Shown in pieces: positions 1-11,057 of a DNA stretch of 64,000 nucleotides (the first letter of the stretch is position 1; each line of letters begins with the position of its first letter). Where the stretch lies: positions 124,001 to 188,000 of the forward strand of contig CAJXWZ010000004.1 of NCBI GenBank assembly GCA_913062815.1, read 5' to 3'. The notes beneath the pieces are model-generated. The model was not told the origin of the DNA and did no database searches. It saw only the letters and a program-made list of their open reading frames with translations. Made by a program: the position numbers and the translations under genes. Source of the DNA: an uncultured Colwellia sp. (GTDB lineage Bacteria; Pseudomonadota; Gammaproteobacteria; Enterobacterales; Alteromonadaceae).

Positions 1-1989
1 ATGACACAAATGTACCAAAATTTTAATCAAGTAAAACAAGCCATTGCCGACATTGAAGCCATTGACTATTTTTTCGCGAAAGAGCTGCTGTTTTCTCTTT
101 CTGCTGAGCAACCGCTACCTCAGGCTGAAGAGCAGTTTATTATGCACCTTGGCTTGGCCTTAAGTGTAAGTTTACGTAATGGCAATACCTGTTTACCTTT
201 AGATGCTATAGCCAATAGTCATTGGGCGTATACGGTTGATGAAAATGGACAAACTGCACATGTAGGCTTTAAATTTCCAGACAAAATAGCAATGTCTAGC
301 TTATTAACAAAACTTGATTTAACAGCAAAAGCAAACAAGCTGATAGTGCATTCGCTCGATAATATTTATATTCGCAGGTATTTTCAATTTGAATCCGAGT
401 TAGTTGAAAGTATTCAGCAGCGCATAAATACTAAATCGTTATTCCTACCTGAGCAAATCAGTGAGATTGTCAGGCAATTATTTCCTGCGGTAGCTAGTGA
501 GTCGCATTTAGATGATGAAAAAGAACTCGACTGGCAAAAAATAGCCGTAGCTAATGCTATTAATAAAAATTTTGCAGTTATAGCGGGTGGCCCCGGCACA
601 GGTAAGACCTACACAGTCACTAAATTATTGGCTGCAATGCTTATGCTGCGCAACCTTACTAGCGATAAAAACGTGCAAGGCGCTAACAAATTTGATATTG
701 CACTTGTTGCACCAACAGGCAAAGCCGCACAACGATTGTCTGAGTCTATAATAAAAGCCATTGCTGGCTTTAAAGGACTGATAGCCGATAGTGTTTTAGC
801 GGATATGCCTACACAAGCTAGCACCATTCATCGTTTATTGGGTGTTATACCTAATAGCCCTAATTTCAAACATAATGGCGATAACTTATTAAGTTGTGAT
901 GTTTTGCTAGTTGATGAGGTGTCTATGGTTGATTTACCTATGATGACGCGCTTATTCAGGGCACTAAAACCAGAGTGCAAAATTATTTTGCTTGGTGATG
1001 CCGATCAATTACCCTCCGTTGCTGTTGGCTGTGTTTTAGCTGATATAGCTCCGCGACCACACCGTGGTTTCAGCGAGGACAATCTACATTATCTAGCTCA
1101 AATTTGCGCTATATCAGCTAAACAACTACAAAATACACTAACCCAGTGTAATACCATCACGGCAAACAATAGTGATCACTTAAGCTTGTTAGTTAAAAGT
1201 CGTCGTTTTGATGGCGAAGGTGGTATTGGCGTTTTGGCCAACCATGTCATTAAAGGTAAAGCTAATGCTAGTTGGGATTTATTAGCAGCATCGATAGTTA
1301 AAGAGGCTTCTGCAAACAGGCTTTCTACTACCGAGAAAAAACTAAATCAGCTTTCATTGGCAAGCAATAATCTTCAAGCGTGGTTAGCTCCTTTAGTGGA
1401 GAAATATTACCAAGGCCTTTCACAGTGTAACTCCATTGAACAAGCCTTTAGATTACTGGCCAAATTTCGTGTACTTTGCGTTACTCGCCAAGGTGAATTT
1501 GGTGTCGATGCGGTTAATAATTTAATAAGAGAGCAAGTAACTGGCAAGGTGTCTTCGCAACACACTCAAGGTCAAAATTTAACTTATCACGGTATGCCAA
1601 TAATGATCAGTGTTAATGATTATCGTCTAGGACTGTTCAATGGCGATATCGGTCTGCTTTGGCGCACAGATGACGGACATTTAATGGCATTTTTTGAAAC
1701 CGTTCAACAGGAACAGTCAGACACGCTGAGTTATAGAATGTTTCTTCCTTCACGTCTGCCTCGATATGATAGTGTATACGCCATGACTATCCATAAAACC
1801 CAGGGGAGTGAATTTGAACACGTTGCCATGGTTTTACCTAAGCAAAGTGAACATCAGTTACTTTCACGAGAACTTCTATATACAGGAATAACGCGTGCAA
1901 AACGGCATTTAACCATTGCCAGCAATAAATCTACCTGGAAATTTGCTGTCAATAGCGCCATGAAGCGACATTCTGGATTAATGCTTTGA
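1..1989 (+). CDS. recD: RecBCD exonuclease V subunit alpha (RecD helicase)
   Basis: RecD is the 5'-3' helicase subunit of the RecBCD complex that resects double-strand breaks in the cytoplasm. The 662-residue product has the superfamily 1B layout: a poorly conserved N-terminal domain that contacts RecB, a Walker A motif GGPGTGKT at about 196-203, a Walker B region LLVDEVSMVD near 303, and a C-terminal UvrD-like half with AMTIHKTQGSEF near 595 and YTGITRAKRHL near 630. The length is slightly above the 608 residues of E. coli RecD. The ATG is the first base of the window, so a start further upstream cannot be excluded. recB would be expected just outside. The next gene is over 100 bp away and unrelated. 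Confidence 0.95.
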   Translation: MTQMYQNFNQVKQAIADIEAIDYFFAKELLFSLSAEQPLPQAEEQFIMHLGLALSVSLRNGNTCLPLDAIANSHWAYTVDENGQTAHVGFKFPDKIAMSSLLTKLDLTAKANKLIVHSLDNIYIRRYFQFESELVESIQQRINTKSLFLPEQISEIVRQLFPAVASESHLDDEKELDWQKIAVANAINKNFAVIAGGPGTGKTYTVTKLLAAMLMLRNLTSDKNVQGANKFDIALVAPTGKAAQRLSESIIKAIAGFKGLIADSVLADMPTQASTIHRLLGVIPNSPNFKHNGDNLLSCDVLLVDEVSMVDLPMMTRLFRALKPECKIILLGDADQLPSVAVGCVLADIAPRPHRGFSEDNLHYLAQICAISAKQLQNTLTQCNTITANNSDHLSLLVKSRRFDGEGGIGVLANHVIKGKANASWDLLAASIVKEASANRLSTTEKKLNQLSLASNNLQAWLAPLVEKYYQGLSQCNSIEQAFRLLAKFRVLCVTRQGEFGVDAVNNLIREQVTGKVSSQHTQGQNLTYHGMPIMISVNDYRLGLFNGDIGLLWRTDDGHLMAFFETVQQEQSDTLSYRMFLPSRLPRYDSVYAMTIHKTQGSEFEHVAMVLPKQSEHQLLSRELLYTGITRAKRHLTIASNKSTWKFAVNSAMKRHSGLML

Positions 1990-2122
1990 TTTATACCTAT
2001 GAGGTTATTTAATGGTTCAAATTTTAATAAGCGCAAACTTTCAAGAACATGACGCTTGATTGGGATTATACTAATGGCGCTTTATCAGCGCAATTATGGA
2101 AAGGAAAGGAAAGCTAAGCTCT

Positions 2123-2632
2123 ATGCAGTTAATTAATATCGATAAAAAACGTTACCGTCAGCACTTAAATATAGTCATTGTTGGTTTTATAATCACATTA
2201 CTCGCTTTGTCTTTAGGCATTGGTCAACTGTTAATCGCAGGCTTTGGACTAGTAGGACAAAGTAACTTTAAATATAACCTACTCGGTGTAGTGCTAGCCC
2301 TGCTTGGTTGTGCCGCTATTTTACACACGGTAAAAAAGACTATTTTTTTTACAGAAATTTATTATGTTTGGCAAATTAAACAAATACACAATTCAATCTA
2401 TAGAAAATTAAAAAAAATTAAAATTGCCGCCGATAATAATGAAGAACAAGCATTAATTATTTTAACTTTCTACTACCAAACTTTACAGCAAGTTTATCAA
2501 TTAGATGATAATACCTTAACCATTAATACGGTTAAGAAGGAACTGCTTAAGATAGAAGAATTAATTGCTAACAAAAATTTAACGATTTGTGCTGAGCAAT
2601 TTGAAATAAAGCTGTTAACTTCATATAGCTAA
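2123..2632 (+). CDS. DUF3087 family inner-membrane protein
   Basis: Small membrane protein of unknown function that I place in the DUF3087 family by its opening INIDKKRYRQHLNIVIVGF. It has two predicted transmembrane helices (about residues 18-42 and 55-80) followed by a cytoplasmic, Lys- and Asn-rich helical tail. An in-frame ATG lies at 2096, but the family normally begins close to the IDKxRYR motif. The purine-rich GGAAAGGAAAG stretch at about 2101-2111 sits upstream of the ATG at 2123, so I chose that start (169 residues). It stands alone between recD and the convergent infA. The family call is from memory of the N-terminal motif. Confidence 0.75.
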   Translation: MQLINIDKKRYRQHLNIVIVGFIITLLALSLGIGQLLIAGFGLVGQSNFKYNLLGVVLALLGCAAILHTVKKTIFFTEIYYVWQIKQIHNSIYRKLKKIKIAADNNEEQALIILTFYYQTLQQVYQLDDNTLTINTVKKELLKIEELIANKNLTICAEQFEIKLLTSYS

Positions 2633-2762
2633 TTTGAATCAGGCAGGACTTGCTCATGATAGGTTATGTAATATCAATCAGTATAAGAAAGTGATCTCTT
2701 AGCGAGAATTAAACGCCTTCCATTTGGAGATGCCTAGCAGTTAAATTCATTTTCAATAAAAA

Positions 2763-2800
2763 CAAAAAAACCAGCAGATATACAATTGCTGGTTTTTGTT
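2763..2800. terminator. Bidirectional rho-independent terminator
   Basis: Arms ACCAGCA (2770-2776) and TGCTGGT (2787-2793) with a 10-nt loop. The hairpin is flanked by an A-run on the left and a T-rich run on the right, so it can end both the DUF3087 transcript from the left and the infA transcript from the right. Confidence 0.8.
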
Positions 2801-2850
2801 TATTACCCTTTATCGCGCTAAGGCTAGGGTAGATTATCTCACGCGGATAA

Positions 2851-3075
<225 letters not shown>

Positions 3076-3142
3076 CTAAACCTCTATATGTTGTGCAAAC
3101 AAGTCAAAATTTCAACTAAAATTGTTATAAATTGAGACCGAT

Positions 3143-3180
3143 AAAAAAAGCTGCGCGAATGATGCCTAATTGCGCAGCTA
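3143..3180 (-). terminator. Rho-independent terminator downstream of bpt
   Basis: Arms GCTGCGC (3150-3156) and GCGCAGC (3172-3178). Read leftward the hairpin is followed by seven T residues. It lies about 65 bp past the bpt stop and separates the aat-bpt transcript from infA. Confidence 0.8.
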
Positions 3181-3245
3181 AAGTAAAGCTTTGCGGTGTT
3201 TTATTTCTTATATAGCAGCATCTATGTAAGCGATTACGGGTTGCG

Positions 3246-3980
3246 CTACTTTTTTTGAACCCGTAACCATTGTTGATTAAAAAACTTTTCATAAGGGAAG
3301 TAACGGTTTTTGTAATTCATCTTTTTGCAGCCATCGACTTGGTAGCCTAGATATAAGTAAGGTAACTCACGTTGTTTGCAAATGTTAATTTGACTGAGAA
3401 TTGAAAATACTCCCAAGCCACGAGATTTAAAATCAGGATGATAAAAAGTGTATACCGCTGATAAACCATTAATAAGTTGATCGGTAACCGCAACGCAAAC
3501 AAGTAGTTTATGACCATTAATTTCAAGCCAGGTTTCAATAAATAATTGCTGAGTCAACTTACTGGAGAGAAAAGTTCTAAATTGTTGATAGTTCGCTGGG
3601 TACATACTGCCATCTTGATGACAAGTATTAATATAGTGCTCATAAAGCGGGTAGTAGCTGTCTTTTAACTCGGATGAGGTAACGAAGTCTAAAGAAGCGT
3701 TTCGTTTTAAGGAACGTTTTTGGCTTTTCGATGGTTGGAATTCATCAACGATAACTCTAATTGACTGACAAGCGTTGCAACTCGGGCAATGAGGACGGTA
3801 AGATTGGTCACCGCTACGTCTGAAACCTTCCATCATAAGCAAACTATAGCTATGATTATTTTGCAAGCGTTCATCAACAGCAATTAATAGGCGCTCTTCT
3901 TGATCAGCTAAATAACTGCAAGGAAATACTTTGGTAATGCCCACTTTATAACTGCTATCGTTCATATTACTACTTTTCAA
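3246..3980 (-). CDS. bpt: Aspartate/glutamate leucyltransferase
   Basis: Bpt transfers Leu (or Met) from charged tRNA onto proteins with N-terminal Asp or Glu, marking them for ClpAP/ClpS degradation. The 244-residue product has the N-terminal cysteine cluster [11 protein letters not shown] near residue 66 typical of the ATE1-like N-terminal domain. The conserved ATE C-terminal domain includes [18 protein letters not shown] and [17 protein letters not shown]. It lies 12 bp downstream of aat and is almost certainly cotranscribed with it. An internal ATG six codons in ([15 protein letters not shown]) is an alternative start. The pairing with aat puts both bacterial branches of the N-end rule in one transcript. 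Confidence 0.93.
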   Translation of the reverse strand: MKSSNMNDSSYKVGITKVFPCSYLADQEERLLIAVDERLQNNHSYSLLMMEGFRRSGDQSYRPHCPSCNACQSIRVIVDEFQPSKSQKRSLKRNASLDFVTSSELKDSYYPLYEHYINTCHQDGSMYPANYQQFRTFLSSKLTQQLFIETWLEINGHKLLVCVAVTDQLINGLSAVYTFYHPDFKSRGLGVFSILSQINICKQRELPYLYLGYQVDGCKKMNYKNRYFPYEKFFNQQWLRVQKK

Positions 3981-3992
3981 TATGTTGTAATG

Positions 3993-4721
3993 CTATAGCG
4001 CTAATTGTCGGGGGAGCCAAAAACTAGCAGCTACTTCTTTATTTATAGCAGTTTGTTTGATTTTGATAAACTTATCACGGGATATTTCAGTCGCGCCCAT
4101 GTCAGCTAAAAATGGGTTAAGTAGCTGACAATCAATAAAATCACTACCTAGAGACTGTAATAAATCAGCTAAAGCGATCAATGCCAATTTAGATGCATTG
4201 GCTTGTGTGTAAAACATTGATTCACCGGAAAAGAAGCCATTGATAGCAACGCCATATAAGCCACCGACAAGTTGTTTACTTGGTGTAGCTAGCGTATCAA
4301 TATTAATGTCTTGCCAAACTTCAATGGAATGAGCGTGTCCTAGTTGATGTAATTTTATATATGCATTCTGCATATCTTGCAGTATCCAGGTTTCTTCATT
4401 TCGAAAAGGTGCGTTAGCGCATAACTTGATCACTTGTTCAAAATCAGTATTCACCGTTACTGTGAATGAGGATTTTCTGATGGCCTTACGCAAAGTCCGA
4501 TTAATACGCAAGTCTGTTAAGTTTATAATGGCTCTGGGGTCCGGAGACCACCACATAATCGGATCGTCTTCGCTAAACCAGGGAAAGATACCTTGTTGAT
4601 ATGCTTTGATTAAACGTGGTGGTGATAAATCGCCACCTAAGGCTAAAAGACCATTTGGCTCAGTAAGCGCACAGTGAAGCGGCGGGAAAGCCAAATGGTT
4701 ATCATCAAGTTGATAAAGCAC
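3993..4721 (-). CDS. aat: Leucyl/phenylalanyl-tRNA--protein transferase
   Basis: Aat adds Leu or Phe to N-terminal Lys or Arg of proteins, creating primary N-degrons for ClpS-ClpAP. The product (242 residues) carries the family hallmarks FPPLHCALTEPNGLLALGGDLSPPRL at the N terminus, GIFPWFSEDDPIMWWSPDPR near 45, and the core VGGLYGVAINGFFSGESMFY near 155, all characteristic of the GNAT-fold catalytic domain. It lies 16 bp downstream of trxB and 12 bp upstream of bpt on the same strand, so trxB-aat-bpt probably forms one operon. Confidence 0.96.
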   Translation of the reverse strand: MLYQLDDNHLAFPPLHCALTEPNGLLALGGDLSPPRLIKAYQQGIFPWFSEDDPIMWWSPDPRAIINLTDLRINRTLRKAIRKSSFTVTVNTDFEQVIKLCANAPFRNEETWILQDMQNAYIKLHQLGHAHSIEVWQDINIDTLATPSKQLVGGLYGVAINGFFSGESMFYTQANASKLALIALADLLQSLGSDFIDCQLLNPFLADMGATEISRDKFIKIKQTAINKEVAASFWLPRQLAL

Positions 4722-4737
4722 TTGTTTGTAGCTAAAC

Positions 4738-5733
<996 letters not shown>

Positions 5734-5819
5734 TTAATAACTATATTAACTTTAATGATTGGGATGATAAGTAAATAAAGCAAGGGGGTAAATAACTTGT
5801 TTGTTATATGGTAAACAAA

Positions 5820-5866
5820 AAAAAGAGCGCTTTTTGCTAAAGTGTAAGCAAAAGTGCGCTCTTTGT
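5820..5866 (-). terminator. Rho-independent terminator downstream of ald
   Basis: AAAGAGCGC (5822-5830) pairs with GCGCTCTTT (5856-5864), extended inward by TTTTGCT with AGCAAAA. Read leftward it is followed by a run of T residues. It lies about 40 bp past the ald stop. Confidence 0.8.
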
Positions 5867-5906
5867 TGCACAGTTTATATTGTGCTTGTGAAGATTTAAC
5901 CGATTA

Positions 5907-7025
5907 TTATAAGTTTAAAGCTGTTTTCGCATCGACAAACTCATAACCTAATACATCAGCTACAGGCTTGTAGGTAATTTTTCCAGCCGCTACATTTAAG
6001 CCTGCGAGTAAATGTTCATCATCTAATAAAGCTTGCTTAGCACCTTTATTTGCGATGGTAACTGCAAACGGCAAAGTAGCATTAGTTAACGCCATTGTTG
6101 ATGTACGCGCAACACCACCTGGCATGTTGGCTACACAATAATGCACTACATCATCAATAACATAAGTAGGATCTTGATGGGTTGTTGCTTTAGACGTTTC
6201 GAAACAACCACCTTGGTCAATAGCAACATCAACTACCACAGCACCTTTTTTCATTAACTTGATGTGTTGTTTTGTTACTAATTTAGGCGCTGCAGCACCT
6301 GGTATTAATACAGCACCAATGACTAAATCAGCTTCACCAATTAACTGATCCATTGCGTCAGCCGTCGAATAAACTGTTTTTAAACGACCATCAAACTCAG
6401 TATCTAATTGACGTAAACGCGGTAGTGAACGATCTAGGATAGTCACGTCAGCGCCCATACCCACAGCCATACGAGCAGCTTGAGTACCTACAACGCCACC
6501 ACCCACTATTAATACTTTAGCTGGAGCAACACCTGGAACACCACCGAGTAGTGCTCCTAAACCACCTTGCGCCTTTTCTAGTGCATGAGCACCTGCTTGT
6601 ATAGACATACGGCCGGCAACTTCAGACATTGGCGCTAATAATGGTAAACCACCGGTAGCAGACGTTACCGTTTCATAGGCAATACACGTAGCTCCTGAAG
6701 CAACTAGCAATTCTGTTTGCTGTGGATCAGGTGCCAAATGTAAATAAGTGAAAAGTATTTGACCCGCTCGAAGCATCTTACATTCAACAGGTTGTGGCTC
6801 TTTTACTTTTATAATCATCTCAGCAGTAGCGAATATTTCTGCAGCGCTACCGATAATGCTAGCGCCTGCGCTAATATATTGTTCATTGTCGAAACCAATA
6901 GAAGCACCACCATTATTTTCTACAATAACTTCATGGCCATTAACAACTAGCTCTTTAACGCCAGCAGGGGTTAATCCAATACGGTATTCGTGGTTTTTAA
7001 TTTCTTTAGGTACACCAATAATCAT
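5907..7025 (-). CDS. ald: Alanine dehydrogenase
   Basis: Ald catalyses NAD-dependent reversible deamination of L-alanine to pyruvate and ammonia. The 372-residue product shows the family start MIIGVPKEIKNHEYRIGLTP with catalytic Lys and Arg of the pyruvate site. It has a Rossmann nucleotide-binding segment VLIVGGGVVGTQAARMAVG near 170-190 and the C-terminal YVIDDVVHYCVANMPGGVAR. The gene is divergent from an Lrp-family regulator with about 170 bp between start codons, the usual arrangement for Lrp-controlled alanine catabolism. An AGCS alanine/glycine symporter lies 9 kb away but is not linked transcriptionally. Confidence 0.96.
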   Translation of the reverse strand: MIIGVPKEIKNHEYRIGLTPAGVKELVVNGHEVIVENNGGASIGFDNEQYISAGASIIGSAAEIFATAEMIIKVKEPQPVECKMLRAGQILFTYLHLAPDPQQTELLVASGATCIAYETVTSATGGLPLLAPMSEVAGRMSIQAGAHALEKAQGGLGALLGGVPGVAPAKVLIVGGGVVGTQAARMAVGMGADVTILDRSLPRLRQLDTEFDGRLKTVYSTADAMDQLIGEADLVIGAVLIPGAAAPKLVTKQHIKLMKKGAVVVDVAIDQGGCFETSKATTHQDPTYVIDDVVHYCVANMPGGVARTSTMALTNATLPFAVTIANKGAKQALLDDEHLLAGLNVAAGKITYKPVADVLGYEFVDAKTALNL

Positions 7026-7197
7026 AATACGCTCTCTTAATTTTGACTTACTGTAATATTTAGTGCCGCTTCAAGTAGAAGTTGCTTTGTTTTATATACG
7101 ACTAGTATAGGTATGATTGGCTAGAATAACCTATCGTAATTTATTCAGTGGCGATATATAATGCTAAAAATACACAAAAAAATAGTGGGATATATCG

Positions 7198-7680
7198 ATG
7201 GATTCAACTTCAATAAAAAAAATAGATCGCATTGATAGAAACATACTGGTTGAGTTACAAAAAAATGGGCGACTTTCAAATGTTGAACTATCCAAGCGTG
7301 TTGGTTTAAGTCCAACTCCTTGTTTAGAACGTGTTAAGCGACTAGAAAAAGAAAAATATATAACGGGCTACCAAGCCAATTTGGACCCAGTTAAACTTCA
7401 ACTTGCCTTATTGGTTTTTGTAGAGATAACACTAACAAAAACTAGCCCAGATGTTTTTGATGACTTCTCAGCAGCCGTACATGAACTTGACGTAATTCAA
7501 GAATGTCACCTCGTTTCAGGAGATTTTGACTTTCTGCTAAAAACACGGGTAAAAGATATGCTAGCTTACCGACAATTATTAGGTGATACCTTATTGAGAC
7601 TCCCTGCGGTTAGTGAAAGTAGAACTTATGTGGTAATGGATGAAATAAAATCCAGTAATATATTACCAATTAAGCGATAA
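7198..7680 (+). CDS. lrp: Leucine-responsive regulatory protein (Lrp/AsnC family)
   Basis: Global amino-acid-responsive DNA-binding protein. The 160-residue product has an N-terminal AsnC winged helix-turn-helix (LSNVELSKRVGLSPTPCLER, about 28-47) and a C-terminal RAM ligand-binding domain with QECHLVSGDFDFLLKTRVKDM. Position next to ftsK-lolA-rarA-serS is the same as for E. coli lrp, which supports Lrp rather than another AsnC member. It is divergent from ald, so it may regulate both ald and itself. The ATG at 7198 gives the expected family length. Confidence 0.92.
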   Translation: MDSTSIKKIDRIDRNILVELQKNGRLSNVELSKRVGLSPTPCLERVKRLEKEKYITGYQANLDPVKLQLALLVFVEITLTKTSPDVFDDFSAAVHELDVIQECHLVSGDFDFLLKTRVKDMLAYRQLLGDTLLRLPAVSESRTYVVMDEIKSSNILPIKR

Positions 7681-7743
7681 TTTGTTATTTTATCTTTATA
7701 AGATCATCTTCATTAAAAATGAATAATTTTTCTGGAATTTTAA

Positions 7744-10290
7744 TTGTCTGCAGAACTTGTGAAACAAACTGACGAAACGTATCGTGAATCTATGAATACT
7801 GAGCCTGATGAAACTTCGCTAAAACAGTTGAGTGGCGTACAGCGACTACTAGAGACTGGTTTACTCTTTTTTAGTGTCTTTGCTATGTTCTTAATGCTGG
7901 CACTATTTAGTTTCGATGCTGCTGATCCTGGTTGGGCACAAACGGGCTATCAAACGCCTGTCAGAAATCTTGGCGGAGCAGTAGGTGCTTATCTTTCAGA
8001 TCTATTGCTTAACCTTTTTGGATTTATTGCCTACACCTTACCTTTCGTTGTCGCTATTATTGGTTGGTTACTTTTTCAAAAATTTCATCAGTTGATGCAA
8101 CTTGATTATCTAACTTTAGGCTTGAAGCTAATTGGTTTTATTATTTTTTATCTTGGTATAACGTCTTTAGCTAGCATGAATTTTGATGATTTATTTTATT
8201 TCTCCGCTGGTGGTATTTTAGGTGATGTATTAAGTAAAACCTTTTTGCCTTATTTTTCATTTGTTGGCAGTACGCTAATATTCTTGATGTTTAGCTGTGC
8301 AGGTTTTGTGTTATTAACCGGTTTTTCGTGGCTCAATTTTATTGATAATGTTGGCCGTTATACCATCGGCTTTGTTGTGTTGTTGCAGCGGTCACCTAGT
8401 TTTATAAAAGAGAAGTTCGGTGTTGAACCAGTACAGGAAAAAGAGGGGACATCTGCTGAAGAACTGAGTATTAGTGATAATACAAACCTAGAGGGAGTAA
8501 GTGAAAAGCCGACAGAAGCCGCACCCATCAAGAAAAAAATAACGATACCATTCCTGAATAAGAATACTGAACAGGAAAAAGCACATGCAGATGAACCATT
8601 TGTTGATATTAACGAATTAATGGGCGGTCCACTTGAAATTAACGTGCAAGAGCATGTTAGTGATGCTGAAATAACTGCCGCTTTCGCAGACGTTGAGAAA
8701 GTAGTTGTCGCTGACGATAAAACACAGCGAAGTGAATTAACGACTAGCTCAGATACCAGCCAAGTTAATTTAGTCCCTAATGATGAAAAGTTTGATGGTA
8801 TGCCATCAATAGATTTACTGGATAGGGCAGACAAAGCACAGAACCCAATTAATCAAGAAGAGTTAGAACAGGTTAGCCGTTTAGTTGAAGCGAAATTACT
8901 TGATTTTAAAGTACAAGCACAAGTGGTAGCGGTATACCCTGGCCCAGTTATTACACGTTTTGAGCTGGATTTAGCACCGGGTATGAAAGTCAGTAAAATT
9001 AGCTCTTTATCAAAGGATTTAGCACGTGCTTTATCCGCTATTAGTGTACGCGTTGTCGAGGTAATTCCAGGGAAGTCGGTAATTGGTCTAGAGCTTCCTA
9101 ACAAACATAGAGAGATAGTAAGATTAAGCGAAGTTATCTCTTGTCCTGAATTTGAAGAAGCAAGCTCAGCATTAACTATGGTTTTAGGCAAAGACATTGC
9201 TGGTGAGCCTGTGGTGGTTGATTTAGCTAAAATGCCGCACTTACTTGTGGCCGGTACTACCGGCTCTGGTAAGTCAGTTGGTGTGAACACCATGATTGTT
9301 AGTTTGCTGTATAAGTCGACCCCTGAAGATGTGCGCTTGATAATGATTGACCCCAAAATGCTTGAGTTAAGTGTTTATGAAGGTATTCCACATTTACTTG
9401 CCGAAGTCGTGACTGATATGAAAGATGCTGCCAATGCATTACGCTGGTGTGTTGGTGAAATGGAGCGTCGTTATAAACTGATGTCGGCTTTAGGCGTTAG
9501 AAACTTAAAAGGTTATAACAAAAAGATATTAAGTGCTATTGAAGCAGGGGAGCCTATCATCGACCCATTATGGCAGCCTAGTGATGGCTTAGATCAAACG
9601 CCACCAATGCTTGAAAAACTACCTAGCATTGTGGTCATTGTTGATGAATTTGCCGATATGATGATGATTGTCGGTAAAAAAGTTGAAGAACTTATTGCTC
9701 GTATAGCACAAAAAGCGCGTGCTGCTGGTATACACCTTGTATTAGCAACTCAACGACCTTCAGTTGATGTTATTACCGGTTTGATTAAAGCAAACATTCC
9801 AACCCGTATGGCATTTCAAGTATCTTCAGGCTTAAATTCACGTACTATTTTGGATCAACAAGGGGCAGAGCAGTTATTAGGCATGGGTGATATGTTGTAT
9901 TTGCCACCGGGGACTGGTGTACCAACAAGGGTACATGGTGCCTTTATTGATGATCATGAAGTACATGCCGTTGTTAAAGATTGGAAATTGCGCGGAGAGC
10001 CTGATTATATCGAAGAAATATTAGCAGGTGGTAGCGATCCTGATATGCTCTTACCTGGTGAACAAGCCGAAGGTAGCGCAGAAGAAGAGTTAGACGCACT
10101 TTATGATGAAGCCGTTAATTTTGTTACAGAAAAACGACGTGTTTCTATATCGAGTATTCAAAGACAGTTTAGAATTGGTTACAACCGCTCTGCTAGAATC
10201 GTTGAGCAGATGGAAATACAGGGCGTTGTTTCTACGGCGGGAACCAATGGTTCTCGTGATGTATTGGCGCCACCTCCAATTAGAGATTAA
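7744..10290 (+). CDS. ftsK: DNA translocase FtsK
   Basis: FtsK anchors at the septum and pumps chromosome dimers to dif for XerCD resolution. The 848-residue product has an N-terminal membrane domain of four or five helices (about residues 40-210), a linker of roughly 170 residues and a RecA-like motor. Walker A is [13 protein letters not shown] near 503, followed by [16 protein letters not shown] and the C-terminal gamma winged helix ([23 protein letters not shown]) that reads KOPS. The linker is far shorter than in E. coli (1329 residues in total). The reading frame opens with TTG at 7744, with a GGA 8 bp upstream. The next in-frame ATG at 7792 lacks a ribosome-binding site, so I keep the TTG. 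Confidence 0.95.
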   Translation: MSAELVKQTDETYRESMNTEPDETSLKQLSGVQRLLETGLLFFSVFAMFLMLALFSFDAADPGWAQTGYQTPVRNLGGAVGAYLSDLLLNLFGFIAYTLPFVVAIIGWLLFQKFHQLMQLDYLTLGLKLIGFIIFYLGITSLASMNFDDLFYFSAGGILGDVLSKTFLPYFSFVGSTLIFLMFSCAGFVLLTGFSWLNFIDNVGRYTIGFVVLLQRSPSFIKEKFGVEPVQEKEGTSAEELSISDNTNLEGVSEKPTEAAPIKKKITIPFLNKNTEQEKAHADEPFVDINELMGGPLEINVQEHVSDAEITAAFADVEKVVVADDKTQRSELTTSSDTSQVNLVPNDEKFDGMPSIDLLDRADKAQNPINQEELEQVSRLVEAKLLDFKVQAQVVAVYPGPVITRFELDLAPGMKVSKISSLSKDLARALSAISVRVVEVIPGKSVIGLELPNKHREIVRLSEVISCPEFEEASSALTMVLGKDIAGEPVVVDLAKMPHLLVAGTTGSGKSVGVNTMIVSLLYKSTPEDVRLIMIDPKMLELSVYEGIPHLLAEVVTDMKDAANALRWCVGEMERRYKLMSALGVRNLKGYNKKILSAIEAGEPIIDPLWQPSDGLDQTPPMLEKLPSIVVIVDEFADMMMIVGKKVEELIARIAQKARAAGIHLVLATQRPSVDVITGLIKANIPTRMAFQVSSGLNSRTILDQQGAEQLLGMGDMLYLPPGTGVPTRVHGAFIDDHEVHAVVKDWKLRGEPDYIEEILAGGSDPDMLLPGEQAEGSAEEELDALYDEAVNFVTEKRRVSISSIQRQFRIGYNRSARIVEQMEIQGVVSTAGTNGSRDVLAPPPIRD

Positions 10291-10335
10291 TAACAATGGA
10301 ATTATTATTCCAATAAATAAGAAAGATTAATAATA

Positions 10336-11040
10336 ATGAATGTTAAAAAGTTCCCCATACTAGCTTTAGCCGTTTCACTCAGTTTTTCAACCATTGGTTT
10401 TGCGAGTAACCATGATGTTTCAAACACTAATGAAAGGCCTTTAGAGCATTTAGCAACAAAGCAGACAGCCAAATCGATATTAATGGCAAAACTTGTCAGC
10501 CTTGAACATTTTAGTGCTAATTTTTCTCAACAAGTCATTACCGATACCGGGGAATTATTGGAGCAAAGCGCTGGAAAGCTAGTCATTAGTAAACCTAATT
10601 TAGCCAATTGGCATACCAGTGAACCCGATGAACTTGCCATAGTGTCTGATGGTAAAGATGTTTGGTTTTATAATCCGTGGATTGAGCAAGTAAGTGTCTA
10701 TTCGTTAAGCGCAGCTATCGCCAAAACACCGATACTGTTATTAACTAGCCGTGATGAAGCATTATGGCAAGATTATCATGTGTCTGTTAATAGAGCTGAT
10801 AATAATGCAAGCTTTACTATAAAATCATTAGACATAAATAGCCAAATTAAGAGTCTGACTTTAGTATTTGACAGTAAAGATAAAACAGATCAATTAAAAA
10901 CCTTTTCATTTTTAGATGCTACCGGCCAGACAAGTAACATCACGCTGACAAACTTTGACTCACAAAGTAAACCAGTGGCTAGTTTATTTAAATTTGACGT
11001 GCCAGACGGTGTTCAAATTGATGATCAACGTATAAATTAG
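10336..11040 (+). CDS. lolA: Outer-membrane lipoprotein carrier protein LolA
   Basis: LolA ferries lipoproteins across the periplasm from LolCDE to LolB. The product (234 residues) has a signal peptide (about 1-23, ending TIGFAS) followed by the LolA beta-barrel domain. Recognisable parts are [34 protein letters not shown] and [16 protein letters not shown], the latter matching the family's YDPxLEQVxxxxL pattern. It lies 45 bp after ftsK and 17 bp before rarA, as in E. coli, so these genes are probably cotranscribed. The start ATG follows AGAAAGATTAATAATA, a weak ribosome-binding site. Confidence 0.93.
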   Translation: MNVKKFPILALAVSLSFSTIGFASNHDVSNTNERPLEHLATKQTAKSILMAKLVSLEHFSANFSQQVITDTGELLEQSAGKLVISKPNLANWHTSEPDELAIVSDGKDVWFYNPWIEQVSVYSLSAAIAKTPILLLTSRDEALWQDYHVSVNRADNNASFTIKSLDINSQIKSLTLVFDSKDKTDQLKTFSFLDATGQTSNITLTNFDSQSKPVASLFKFDVPDGVQIDDQRIN

Positions 11041-11057
11041 TTGGTTTTGGAATATTA

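Noticed and set aside
8358..9356. Two long leftward open frames (158 and 167 codons) inside ftsK
   Set aside because: They lie fully antisense to the conserved ftsK frame, have Ser/Thr-rich low-information sequences and no ribosome-binding sites. They are shadows of ftsK codon use.
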